A stretch of 64,000 bases of DNA from CAVZAB01 sp963773155 (GTDB taxonomy: Bacteria; Pseudomonadota; Alphaproteobacteria; Rhizobiales; Beijerinckiaceae): positions 1-64,000 of the forward strand of contig CAVZAB010000011.1 of the NCBI GenBank assembly GCA_963773155.1, in the 5' to 3' direction. Every line of letters begins with the position of its first letter. Within the stretch, counting starts at the first letter, position 1. The position numbers were made by a program, and so were the translations under genes. The notes beneath the pieces were generated by a model, which had not been told where the DNA came from, made no database searches, and saw only the letters and a list, made by a program, of their open reading frames with translations. This document shows, piece by piece, positions 18,571 through 27,129 of this stretch.

Positions 18571-18660
18571 TCAATTGATGTGGGCAAACGAAGCCAAAGC
18601 TATGGCGACTACGAAGCCGGGAAACATGCCGAGCAGAACCTTGGTGACATGCGACAACAT
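18571..18660 (-). CDS. putative 29-aa single-helix membrane microprotein
   Basis: ATG 18660 on the minus strand has GGAGAG five bases upstream and encodes one hydrophobic helix, LLGMFPGFVVAIALASFAH, preceded by a short basic start. It lies in an otherwise gene-poor 389-base gap between the AsmA-like gene and an exported-protein gene. The ribosome site and clean helix support it, but size and lack of a recognised family keep confidence modest. Confidence 0.35.
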   Translation of the reverse strand: MLSHVTKVLLGMFPGFVVAIALASFAHIN

Positions 18661-18913
18661 TGCTCTCTCCAAAATCCGATTCCCCGATTCCCTGTCTAAG
18701 GTCATAGCGCATCGCGGTTGCCTCGCGGAGCCCGAAGCGGCATCGGGGCGACAATACCGGAGCAAAGTGTTTATCCTGCAACACAGATGCATTTTGGCAA
18801 CAGTTAGGGCAGAATTTGCTAACCATTCCGGCAAGTCCTCGACCAAGGCAACGAAAGTGCAGCATGGCTTTGCTAAATTTCCGCCATCGGCACCAAAAAT
18901 CCGAGGTTCATTC

Positions 18914-19219
18914 ATGACCAAAGCCGTTCTCTCCGCGCTCGCCATCTATGGCGCCATCTGCGGCGTCCCCGCCGTGGCGCAGGCCGCCGACTATGCCGGG
19001 ACCTATGCGGCCCCCGGCACGGTGCCCGATGAATATTGCGACTGTCCGGCCCTCGCCAATCTGCACCGGCCGTTCTACTGCAAGCACCATGTCGTCTACC
19101 TGCCGCACAATCCCGAGCAGCCCTATCTGGTGCGCGTCTATTACACGCCGGCGGTTCAGCCCTATTACAATGAACCGCGGACGGTCGAATACGTGCCCTA
19201 TTTCGGGCCGCTGCACTAA
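18914..19219 (+). CDS. small exported protein, Cys/Tyr/Pro-rich
   Basis: The product is 101 aa from ATG 18914. The signal peptide MTKAVLSALAIYGAICGVPAVAQA is followed by a mature part with EYCDCPALANLHRPFYC (three cysteines within 15 residues) and an aromatic C-terminus VRVYYTPAVQPYY...YVPYFGPLH. A longer frame reaching back to 18524 is unlikely to be used. No family was recognised. Confidence 0.6.
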   Translation: MTKAVLSALAIYGAICGVPAVAQAADYAGTYAAPGTVPDEYCDCPALANLHRPFYCKHHVVYLPHNPEQPYLVRVYYTPAVQPYYNEPRTVEYVPYFGPLH

Positions 19220-19282
19220 TACTTACAGGGTTGATAGCGGCCAGCGCCCGGTGCACCATGCCCGGCCGATAGCGGGGCTCGC

Positions 19283-19687
19283 ATGCATATCAAGCGCCTT
19301 CAACACGTCAGTGTAGCGGTCGATGCGTCGCGCGCGGCCGAGGCCAGGCATTTCTACGGCGAATGTCTCGGACTGAAGGAAAAGCCGCGGCCCCTCGGCC
19401 TCAAGGCGCGGGCGCTGATCTGGTATGATATCGGCGAGGGCGAGGACGAAGTGCATTTGATCCTGACCGAACCGGCGCATTTCGAAAGGCTCAGAATCGG
19501 CGATCATTTCTGTATCGAAGTCGACGATCTCGAAGCGATGCGCGAGCGCCTGCATAGCCACGCCATTGCACCGCTCCGGGCAACCATAATCGACGGGCGA
19601 CCGCGCTTCTTTGTGGCCGACCCCTTTGGCAATTCAATTGAATTCGTTGAAATCACGGGGCCCTACACCCCGGTTGGCGAGCGCTAG
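19283..19687 (+). CDS. VOC (glyoxalase/dioxygenase fold) family protein
   Basis: The product is 134 aa, a single-chain vicinal-oxygen-chelate protein with two paired beta-alpha modules. IKRLQHVSVAVD and RAAEARHFYGECLGLKEKPR begin module 1. The HFCIEVDDLEAMRERL segment and the terminal FFVADPFGNSIEFVEI are characteristic of module 2. The likely metal ligands are H8, H74 and E121. The substrate is unknown; the family includes lyases, ring-cleavage dioxygenases and resistance proteins. Confidence 0.88.
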   Translation: MHIKRLQHVSVAVDASRAAEARHFYGECLGLKEKPRPLGLKARALIWYDIGEGEDEVHLILTEPAHFERLRIGDHFCIEVDDLEAMRERLHSHAIAPLRATIIDGRPRFFVADPFGNSIEFVEITGPYTPVGER

Positions 19688-19721
19688 TATCCGGCCGGCG
19701 TCGCCGCCAGCCGGACCCGGC

Positions 19722-20109
19722 CTAATAGCAGACCCGAACCCGGCGATAACCGACGAAACCGCCGAAACGGTCGTAAAGCGGCTGGCGCTCCAGCACGCAG
19801 GCCGGATAGGCAACCGGCGGCGCATAAGCATTGGCAATGAGCGCTCCGGCGGCCAGGCCGCCGATCACGCCGACCGCTGCCGGACCGGCCCAGCCTGAGC
19901 CCCAGCCCCAGCCCCAGCGTGCCAGGGCCACCCCAGCCCCAGCCGGGACGATAGCCCCAGCCTGGCCGAGCCCAGCCCGCGCCGCCACCAAATCCCGGGC
20001 GAAAGCCCGGCGCCCAGCCCGCCGCCGCAACCGGCGTCGCCGAAAGACCAGCAACGACGACAATGCCGGCCAACAAACCCGCTGTCGTCCTTCCCAAAAT
20101 CTTGCGCAC
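19722..20109 (-). pseudogene. exported GW-rich protein with conserved C-terminal YDRFGGFVGYR tail, frameshifted
   Basis: The minus strand starts at 20109 with signal peptide MRKILGRTTAGLLAGIVVVAG...PVAAAG and a Gly/Trp-rich region. Near 19900-19930, within repeated CCCCAG units, the reading frame must shift to continue as WGWGWGSGWAG, then GGLAAGALIANAYAP, and end LYDRFGGFVGYRRVRVCY at 19722. The tail matches that of the gene at 29498-29812 (IYDRWGYFVGYRPVRVCY), which shows the second frame is the true one. Short tandem repeats make this spot prone to both biological slippage and sequencing error. The function is unknown; it is probably envelope located. Confidence 0.7.
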
Positions 20110-20449
20110 GTTCGCTCTCTCCGTTTGCGAGGGTGGTTTTCACCCCCTTGCTAGCAGCCTAATTAGGGTTTCGGCGCTGAACCGGCCATGAATGGAAAAT
20201 GACCGAAACATGGCGAAATCGACGCGCCCGCGACGGGCGGGGCCGCTGTACCCGATCGAGGCCCCGTTTGGCCTGCAATCGCCAAAAATTCTCGATATTG
20301 GCATCGCTCTCCCTTTACCACGGCAATGAAATGGCCAGGAAGGCTGTCGAATTCTTGATTTCGGACCCCGCAAACGGCAACGAATGGAAAGGCTTTGGCC
20401 TCTAGCGTTCCCTCACAGCAGCGGCGAACCCATCAGGACGGGACCGCTG

Positions 20450-20470
20450 GTGCCGGCCGCCGGCCGGCAC
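20450..20470 (+). promoter_or_regulatory. perfect 9-bp hairpin in the leader of the HlyD-like gene
   Basis: GTGCCGGCC and GGCCGGCAC pair perfectly around the 3-base loop GCC. The hairpin ends directly at the ribosome site GGAGGGG, 11 bases before the ATG at 20482. It could modulate translation or mark the end of an upstream transcript. The preceding 340 bases (20110-20449) hold no convincing gene. Confidence 0.4.
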
Positions 20471-20481
20471 GGAGGGGAGCC

Positions 20482-21927
20482 ATGTCGCAGGGACGACGAT
20501 CCGAACAAAAGCTCGAACGCGTGACGCGACTGGAGCAGCAAAGGCAGGCGGCCAAACCCGCGCCCTCGCAGCACCCGGCCGATCTCGACGCGGCCGGCCG
20601 GCTCGCCCATCTCGCCCAAGTGTTCAAGCGCTCGCCCGTCGAAAGCCCGGTGCCGGCAACGCTGCCCACGCCTTCCCCGCTGCCCGCCAAGGAGCCTTCC
20701 CCTGCCCCGCTTACCGCGCCAGCCCCCGCTTCCAATCTGTGGAGTCGGCTGATCAAGACCGGGATCGGGCTGGCGATCATTCTAACCGTCGGCTATGCAC
20801 CATTGCAGCGATTGTTCCAAACCTCGAGCGTCGAGGCGGTGGTCAATGCCCGCACCATCACGCTGCGCGCCCCGATCGACGGCGAGGTCAAGGCGCCGCG
20901 CGACCATTTTGCTTTTGGCGCCACCCTCGCCCCTGGCGAAGAGCTCTTCAGCATCGTCAACCGCCGCGCCGATCGCACCCGTCTCGATGATCTGCGCCGG
21001 CAGCTTGCAACGCTCGAAGAAGACCGCCCGTTGCTTGCCGAACGGTTGAAGACCCGCCAGGCCTTGTTTGGAGACCTCTCCGGCCAGACCCGGCTATTTC
21101 TTGCCGGTCGCATCGCACAGCTCGAGGCCCGCGCCAACGAATTGCGCAGCATGATTGAATTGACCACTGCTCAGGAGGTCGAGGCCAAGGCGACACTCGC
21201 AAGGATTGTCGAATTGGCACGAACCAAAGTCGAGTCACCGGCCGCCTTGGAGCGCGCCAAGCGCGATTACAATGTCGCGACCCAGGCCCTGGCCGGCGCC
21301 GAGAGCCGGCTCGAGGCCAATAATGTTGAGCTCGACGCGGCACGCCGTGGCACTTTCATCGGCGACAGCTACAACGATCGCCCGCGCTCTTCGCAGCGCG
21401 CCGATGAATTGCAGCAGGAAATCGCCGAACTGGAATGGACGCTGCGCACCCATGACGAACGCATCAGCCGCCTTACCGCCGACGTTGCGGAAGAAGCGAA
21501 CCGGTTCGCCGATCTTTCCGCCGTCACGGTCGCCGCGCCAACACGCGGCAGCGTCTGGGAGGTCATGACGGCACCCGGCGAGGAAGTCCGCAAGGGCCAG
21601 GACCTCCTGCGCGTGCTCGATTGCAGCGGGGCAGTCGTCACCGCAGTAGTCAGCGAGACCGTCTATAACCGACTGCGGGTCGGCTCACCGGCGACGTTCC
21701 GATTCCGCGACGGCGGCAAGGATCTGCCGGGTTCGGTTGTCCGCCTGACCGGCGTTGCCGCCTCGCCCGCAAACCTGGCCATCCAACCCGCCGCCCTAAT
21801 CAAGGAAAGCTACCACGTCACAGTCAACGTGCCCGAGCTTGCCGGCGAACCGGGTTGTGCGGTCGGCCGCACCGGCCGGGTCATCTTCGACCAAGCGCCG
21901 AAGGGCGCCGCTGACCAAACACCATGA
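20482..21927 (+). CDS. HlyD-type membrane fusion protein paired with a polysaccharide synthase
   Basis: The product is 481 aa, with GGAGGGGAGCC before ATG 20482. An unstructured basic/Pro-rich N-terminus (residues 1-85, with PTPSPLPAKEPSPAP) precedes one transmembrane helix (about 92-105). Then come a biotinyl-lipoyl half motif (ITLRAPIDGEVKAPRDHFAF), a long coiled coil (about 175-365, LDDLRRQLATLEEDRPLLAE onward), the second lipoyl half (VTVAAPTRGSVWEVMTAPGE) and a beta-barrel. It resembles Alg44/HlyD periplasmic adaptors. Its stop overlaps the start of the GT2-PilZ synthase (ATGA at 21924), so both act together, presumably passing polymer through the envelope. Confidence 0.85.
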   Translation: MSQGRRSEQKLERVTRLEQQRQAAKPAPSQHPADLDAAGRLAHLAQVFKRSPVESPVPATLPTPSPLPAKEPSPAPLTAPAPASNLWSRLIKTGIGLAIILTVGYAPLQRLFQTSSVEAVVNARTITLRAPIDGEVKAPRDHFAFGATLAPGEELFSIVNRRADRTRLDDLRRQLATLEEDRPLLAERLKTRQALFGDLSGQTRLFLAGRIAQLEARANELRSMIELTTAQEVEAKATLARIVELARTKVESPAALERAKRDYNVATQALAGAESRLEANNVELDAARRGTFIGDSYNDRPRSSQRADELQQEIAELEWTLRTHDERISRLTADVAEEANRFADLSAVTVAAPTRGSVWEVMTAPGEEVRKGQDLLRVLDCSGAVVTAVVSETVYNRLRVGSPATFRFRDGGKDLPGSVVRLTGVAASPANLAIQPAALIKESYHVTVNVPELAGEPGCAVGRTGRVIFDQAPKGAADQTP

Positions 21928-23891
21928 GCCCGATCGCCGCCGTCATCGGCCAGGCAAGCTGGCCGGCCGTGCTGGCGGCCGGAAGCTGCCTTGCCATATT
22001 GCCGTGGCTGCGCCGTGAGGATCTTGTCACCCGGGTTGTGATCAGCGGCCTCGTCGGGCTCTTGATGTGGCGCTACATTCTGTGGCGCTGGACCTCGACT
22101 TTGCCGGAACCGGGTCTCACCGCCGATTTCATCATCGGGCTCTTGTTCGCCGCCAACGAAACACTGGCCCTCGCGTCGACTTCGGTTTCACTCGTCTTCC
22201 TCACACGCACCCGCAATCGAAGCCATGATGTCGATGTGGCGCTTGCGAAACTTGCCACGCCATCGCAATTGCCGCTCGTCGACGTTTTCATCTGTACCTA
22301 TAATGAGGAAGCCGCCATTCTCGAGCGCACGATCGTCGGCGCCTTGGCGATGGCCTATCCGAATTTCCGGGTTTGGGTGCTCGACGACAGTCGAAGGGCT
22401 TGGCTCAGGGAGCTTTGTGCGGTGCATGGCTGCCGCTACCTCACCCGCGTCGACAATGCGCATGCCAAGGCCGGCAACATCAACCACGCCTTGCGCCATG
22501 TCGCCAGCCTCCCCGACCCGCCGCAATTCGTCTCGATTCTGGATGCCGATTTCGTCCCGTTCCCGAATTTCCTGATGCGCGCCATGATGCTGTTTCAGGA
22601 ATCCGACGTCGGGGTCGTTCAAACGCCGCAGCATTTCGTCAATCCCGATCCGATTCAATCCAATCTCGGCATTGCCCAGGTCTGGCCCGATGAGCAGCGG
22701 TATTTCTTCGATGTCGTCATGGCCTCGAAAGACGCCTGGGGGGTTGCCTTTTGCTGCGGAACTTCATCGCTGATCCGACTCGAACCGCTGCTTAGGATCG
22801 GCGGCTTTCCGACCGACTCGGTCACCGAGGATTATCTTCTGACGCTGCGCCTGCAGGAGATCGGCTATCGCACCGTCTATCTCAACGAGAAGCTGACGCT
22901 CGGCCTGGCGCCCGAGGGCCTCAGCGAATATATCACCCAGCGCGCGCGCTGGTGTCTCGGCTTCGTCCAGATCTGCATGGGAGCAAGCGGGCCATTCCGG
23001 CTCGGCAATCACCTTCGCCTGATCGATCGCTTCGTGCTCGTCGAAACCTTCCTCTACTGGTCGGCGGCGCATGCTTTCCGTCTGTTCGGCATTATTGTGC
23101 CGATCCTCTATCTCATGTTCGGAGTCGAGGCGGTGCATGCGGACTTCACCGACACGCTATTGCATTTCGTGCCCTATTTCGTCTTCCAGATCATCGTCAT
23201 GGCGTGGCTTACCAATTGGCGGATCCTGCCGATCATGGCCGACGTCAGCCAATTGCTTGCGGCAACCCAGATTGTCCGTGCAGTCGTGCAGGGTCTGATC
23301 AGGCCGAAGGGACAAAAGTTCAAGGTCACGCCGAAAGGCGGCGACCGCAGCAAGAAATTCGTGCAATGGCCGATGATGCGGGTCTTCGGAAATTTTGCGC
23401 TATTCACCGCCGGTTCGATCATCCTCGCCTTTCTCGTCGATCAGGACCGGCAATTGCAGGAATCAAGCGCCTTTGCCCTTTTCTGGGGCTGGTACAATCT
23501 GATCGTGCTGACCCTCGCCTGCATCGTATGCATCGAGCAGCCGCGCCAGCGCAAGGCCGACCGCTTCGCACTCGACGATGTCGCCAGGGTGACGATCGGT
23601 ACGCAGACCTACGAGTATATCCTGCGCGACATTTCGATCAGCGGCGTGTCGCTGTGGGGCAGCCTGCCACATATGCCGCAGGGAACGGTCCAGCTCGAAC
23701 TCGCCGGCCATCGCTTCGAGACAAGCCTTGCGAGAGTCGGCGAGCGCGACTTCGCGCTGGCGATAGCCGATTCGATTTTCGCGCGCGCGGCGATGATCCG
23801 CTACATATATTCCGGACGGTTCTCCGCTTCGATCAGCACGGTCAATGCGAGGCAGGTTGCGGCAAGCGTCGTCGGCCGTATTTTTCGCTGA
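21924..23891 (+). CDS. BcsA-like family 2 glycosyltransferase with C-terminal PilZ domain
   Basis: The product is 655 aa. It would polymerise a nucleotide-activated sugar while extruding the glycan across the inner membrane. Helices at about 13-90 precede the GT2 domain: VFICTYNEEAAILERT, VLDDS (D154/D155), LDADF (D207, D209), CCGTSS, TED (301-303) and QRARW (339-343). Further helices span about 370-535. The PilZ domain has RKADR (R543, R547) and DISISG (D569, S571, G574), the RxxxR and DxSxxG pair that binds c-di-GMP, so activity is likely allosterically controlled. The order HlyD-then-synthase resembles alginate or curdlan-type loci rather than bcsABZC; the polymer is unknown. Confidence 0.92.
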   Translation: MSPIAAVIGQASWPAVLAAGSCLAILPWLRREDLVTRVVISGLVGLLMWRYILWRWTSTLPEPGLTADFIIGLLFAANETLALASTSVSLVFLTRTRNRSHDVDVALAKLATPSQLPLVDVFICTYNEEAAILERTIVGALAMAYPNFRVWVLDDSRRAWLRELCAVHGCRYLTRVDNAHAKAGNINHALRHVASLPDPPQFVSILDADFVPFPNFLMRAMMLFQESDVGVVQTPQHFVNPDPIQSNLGIAQVWPDEQRYFFDVVMASKDAWGVAFCCGTSSLIRLEPLLRIGGFPTDSVTEDYLLTLRLQEIGYRTVYLNEKLTLGLAPEGLSEYITQRARWCLGFVQICMGASGPFRLGNHLRLIDRFVLVETFLYWSAAHAFRLFGIIVPILYLMFGVEAVHADFTDTLLHFVPYFVFQIIVMAWLTNWRILPIMADVSQLLAATQIVRAVVQGLIRPKGQKFKVTPKGGDRSKKFVQWPMMRVFGNFALFTAGSIILAFLVDQDRQLQESSAFALFWGWYNLIVLTLACIVCIEQPRQRKADRFALDDVARVTIGTQTYEYILRDISISGVSLWGSLPHMPQGTVQLELAGHRFETSLARVGERDFALAIADSIFARAAMIRYIYSGRFSASISTVNARQVAASVVGRIFR

Positions 23892-23906
23892 ACGCGCGGC
23901 GCCTTT

Positions 23907-24800
23907 CTAGCCGGTTTGCAAGCGGCCTTTCGCGGCCGGGGCTAGCCATAGACGCTCGAAAACGGGCGAGAATTCGCGGAGCGCCGAGCCGGCAAGCTGC
24001 AGCCATTGGGCGCCGTCGATCCCCCAGTTGCGTCGTTCGTAGAACAGCCGGGCATTGTTCGGCAATTGCGAAAAGTCATAGGCTGGGGCCAGCCTGAAAC
24101 GCTCGACATCGGTGCGAAAATGCTGGAGGCCGAGCCTCTGGCTCGCGAAAGCGGCAAACATTCGGCGCTTGAGCCGATGCTGCAATTCGCTGAGCCAGTT
24201 TTCAAGGACCAAGCGATCCGGGCGCGGCTCGAAATCTTGCCGGATCAGTTCGTCCTGACCCAGCCGATAAAGCGGCATTTCGACGATCGGCACGCGACAT
24301 TTTCGATCCCGCTCGTAGAGCCCGGCCGCCATGTGCACGGCAAAACACGTCGCATCGTGATCGGGGTGGCCGCCCTCGAAGGCATGGGTGATGACCCGGT
24401 CGATGCCAAGATCGCCGAACAGACGAAACAGCCTGCGGGCGAGAACGATCAGGTTGAAGGCCGCTTCCTGGTCGGGAATATCGAAATACCAGAGCTGATC
24501 GGGAGCAATGCCAACTAGGGCAAGCGCGGCCTCCAACTCGGCCCGCCGCGCCAGCGCATAGGTCTGGGGGTTGGTAAAGCCCTTGGGCAACCAGAAGTCC
24601 GGGTTTTGCGGCGCGCCATTGGTGACCTGCACGATCTTGACCGCGGCGAGTCGGGCTAGTGCCGCCCCGCAACCGATCGTCTCGTCGTCGGGATGGGCAA
24701 CGACGATGAGCACGCGCGAGGCGTCGATCGGCGGCGCGCCGGGCCGCAAGCCATCGAGACCATATTCGCCCGCCAAAGGCCTACTCATCTGGACTGCCAT
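23907..24800 (-). CDS. PIG-L family N-acetylglucosaminyl deacetylase-like protein
   Basis: The product is 297 aa with ATG 24800 (or 24788). The zinc-site motif VVAHPDDETIGCG (AHPDDE at 35-40) and GGHPDHDA (143-150) are diagnostic. The family removes acetyl groups from GlcNAc-linked lipids, mycothiol precursors or glycan intermediates. The C-terminal ~100 residues are family-typical but unassigned. It lies convergent to the polysaccharide synthase genes, separated by 15 bases; a role in modifying the same glycan is conceivable but not shown. Confidence 0.9.
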   Translation of the reverse strand: MAVQMSRPLAGEYGLDGLRPGAPPIDASRVLIVVAHPDDETIGCGAALARLAAVKIVQVTNGAPQNPDFWLPKGFTNPQTYALARRAELEAALALVGIAPDQLWYFDIPDQEAAFNLIVLARRLFRLFGDLGIDRVITHAFEGGHPDHDATCFAVHMAAGLYERDRKCRVPIVEMPLYRLGQDELIRQDFEPRPDRLVLENWLSELQHRLKRRMFAAFASQRLGLQHFRTDVERFRLAPAYDFSQLPNNARLFYERRNWGIDGAQWLQLAGSALREFSPVFERLWLAPAAKGRLQTG

Positions 24801-24987
24801 CGCCCGTGCTCAACGCCGACCCGGACCATTGTTCGGTCAGCCAGAAACTAACGCCCGGTCGATTAATTTTGCGTTCTGCCAATGGGCGCGCCCTTCGGCC
24901 TCGCCTTGCCGCTCCCTTGCTTCGTCATGGCCACGGCCGGCGAGCCCTGTTACATTCACTCAGTCGCCATGCCCCTAGGTCGACAAT

Positions 24988-27129
24988 TTGCCCGCAACAA
25001 TTCGCTTTGGACGCCGAATCTTGCCTTTGAACCCGTCGAAGAGCCGTAACCGCCTATCCGTCGATATTGGCGGGACCTTCACCGATATCGTCCTCGACAC
25101 CGCCTCCCGGCTTTGGACGCTCAAACTACTGACCACGGCGCGCGCGCCCGAAGAAGCTGTGCTCGCGGGCGCCGAAGCACTGCTCGGCAAAGCTGGCCTT
25201 GCCCCTGGCGATCTATCGGTCTTTCTGCACGGCACGACGCTTGCGACCAACGCGATCATCGAGCGCAAGGGCGCACCGACTGCCCTCATCGCCACGCAAG
25301 GCTTTCGTGACATTCTGGCGATCGCCGACGAGAGCCGCTACAATCAGTTCGATCTGTTTCTCGAGCGGCCACGGCCATTGGTCGAGCGGCATCTGCGTTT
25401 CACCGTCAGTGAGCGTGTTGATGCGCGCGGCGCTGTCGTGGCTCCGCTCGACGAGGCGGGGCTGCGCCAAGTCGCCGCGAAAATCCGGGCGGCCGGCGTT
25501 GAAAGCCTCGCCGTCTGCCTGATGCACGCCTATGCCGCGCCGGCCCACGAACAGCGTGTGCGCGCCATCATAAAAGAAGAGTGCCCGGGCATCTCAGTCA
25601 GCCTGTCGAGCGAGGTCTCGCCGGAAATCCGCGAGTATGAACGCACCTCGACTGTCGCCGCCAATGCCTATGTGCAGCCACTGATGGCTGGCTATCTCAG
25701 CCGTCTCGAAACCGAGCTCGCTCGGCGTGGGTTCAGCTGCCCGCTCTATTTGATGACTTCGGGCGGCGGCTTGACGACGCTTGCAGCCGCCAAACGCTTT
25801 CCGATCCGACTCGTCGAAAGCGGGCCGGCGGGCGGCGCTATCCTCGCCAGTCGGCTGGCCATGGAAAACGATCTCGACCGGGCCTTGTCCTTCGACATGG
25901 GCGGCACCACGGCAAAGATCTGTCTGATCGACCATTACCAGCCGCAGAGTTCACGGACTTTCGAGGTCGACCGCCGCGACCGTTTCATGAAGGGCAGCGG
26001 ATTTCCGCTGCGTATACCGGTCATCGAAATGGTCGAAATCGGCGCCGGCGGCGGATCGATGGCGCGGATCGACGCCATGGGCCGGATTGCCGTTGGCCCG
26101 CAAAGCGCCGGCTCCGAACCGGGTCCAGCATGCTATGGCCGCGGCGGCACGAGCCCGACTGTCACCGACGCCGATCTGACGCTCGGCCGGATCGATCCCG
26201 GCCGGTTTGCCGCCGGCACCATCCGGCTCGATCGGTCAGCGGCAAATGCGGCGATCCAGACGACGATCGGCAAGGAACTCGGGCTCGATGATGCACTCGC
26301 GGCTTTCGGCATTGTGGAAATCGTCGACGAGGCGATGGCCAATGCCGCGCGCGTCCATGCCGTCGAACGCGGCAAGATCGTGTCGGACTATACGCTGATC
26401 GCGTTTGGCGGCGCCGCCCCTCTGCATGTCGCCCGGCTGGCCAGCAAGCTCGGCATCGGCCGAATTCTGGTGCCGCCCAATGCCGGCGTCGGATCGGCGA
26501 TCGGGTTCCTTTGCGCGCCAATCGCCTTTGAAGTGGTGCGAAGCCGCTACATGCGTCTCGACGATCTCGATCTCGACCTGGCCAATCAATTGTTGAGCGA
26601 CATGCGGGCCGAGGCGCGCGCGGTCGTCGAGCCGGGCGCCAGGGGCGAGGCCCTGATCGAAAGCCGCAATGTCTTCATGCGCTACATAGGCCAGGGTCAC
26701 GAAATCGTCGTACCATTGCCCAATCCGACCATAACATCAGCCGATCGAGACAAGCTGCGCGGCCTGTTTGAGCGCGAATATGAAAAATTGTTTGCCCGCA
26801 TCATTCCGCACGCCGCGGTCGAAATCCTGACCTGGACGCTGAACCTGTCGACGCTGCCCGCGCCAACCGAACATGCGGCGCAAGCCCTGCCGCTTCCGTT
26901 CGCCGCTCAGCCCTCCAGCCGCCGCGCAATCGCCGATGTGCGGCACGGCACCAAACTCGACATTGCGGTCTACGAGCGTTCCAGCCTGGCGCCCGGCGCC
27001 GAACTCGGCGGTCCGGCAATCATTGTCGAAGACGAGACCGCAACGCTCGTAGCCGAGGACTTCACGGCAAGGATCCTCGCCAACGGTAGCATCCTGCTCG
27101 AACGACCAAACCGCGGAGTCGATCCATGA
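24988..27129 (+). CDS. hyuA: hydantoinase/oxoprolinase family subunit A (HyuA)
   Basis: The product is 713 aa with no good ATG; TTG 24988 or TTG 25021 are the available starts. The actin-like ATP-binding N-terminus RLSVDIGGTFTDIVL and the later FLHGTTLATNAIIERKGAP, MTSGGGL, RLVESGPAGGAILAS, LSFDMGGTTAKICLID and GAGGGSMARIDAMGR are family hallmarks. With subunit B it performs ATP-dependent opening of a cyclic amide such as N-methylhydantoin, 5-oxoproline or a related lactam, or carboxylates ketones in the acetone/acetophenone carboxylase branch. Substrate cannot be told from sequence. Its stop overlaps the HyuB start by 4 bases (ATGA at 27126). Confidence 0.92.
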   Translation: MPATIRFGRRILPLNPSKSRNRLSVDIGGTFTDIVLDTASRLWTLKLLTTARAPEEAVLAGAEALLGKAGLAPGDLSVFLHGTTLATNAIIERKGAPTALIATQGFRDILAIADESRYNQFDLFLERPRPLVERHLRFTVSERVDARGAVVAPLDEAGLRQVAAKIRAAGVESLAVCLMHAYAAPAHEQRVRAIIKEECPGISVSLSSEVSPEIREYERTSTVAANAYVQPLMAGYLSRLETELARRGFSCPLYLMTSGGGLTTLAAAKRFPIRLVESGPAGGAILASRLAMENDLDRALSFDMGGTTAKICLIDHYQPQSSRTFEVDRRDRFMKGSGFPLRIPVIEMVEIGAGGGSMARIDAMGRIAVGPQSAGSEPGPACYGRGGTSPTVTDADLTLGRIDPGRFAAGTIRLDRSAANAAIQTTIGKELGLDDALAAFGIVEIVDEAMANAARVHAVERGKIVSDYTLIAFGGAAPLHVARLASKLGIGRILVPPNAGVGSAIGFLCAPIAFEVVRSRYMRLDDLDLDLANQLLSDMRAEARAVVEPGARGEALIESRNVFMRYIGQGHEIVVPLPNPTITSADRDKLRGLFEREYEKLFARIIPHAAVEILTWTLNLSTLPAPTEHAAQALPLPFAAQPSSRRAIADVRHGTKLDIAVYERSSLAPGAELGGPAIIVEDETATLVAEDFTARILANGSILLERPNRGVDP

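Noticed and set aside
20140..20449. short frames on both strands before the HlyD-like gene
   Set aside because: None has a ribosome site, signal or family resemblance; only the leader hairpin is kept.
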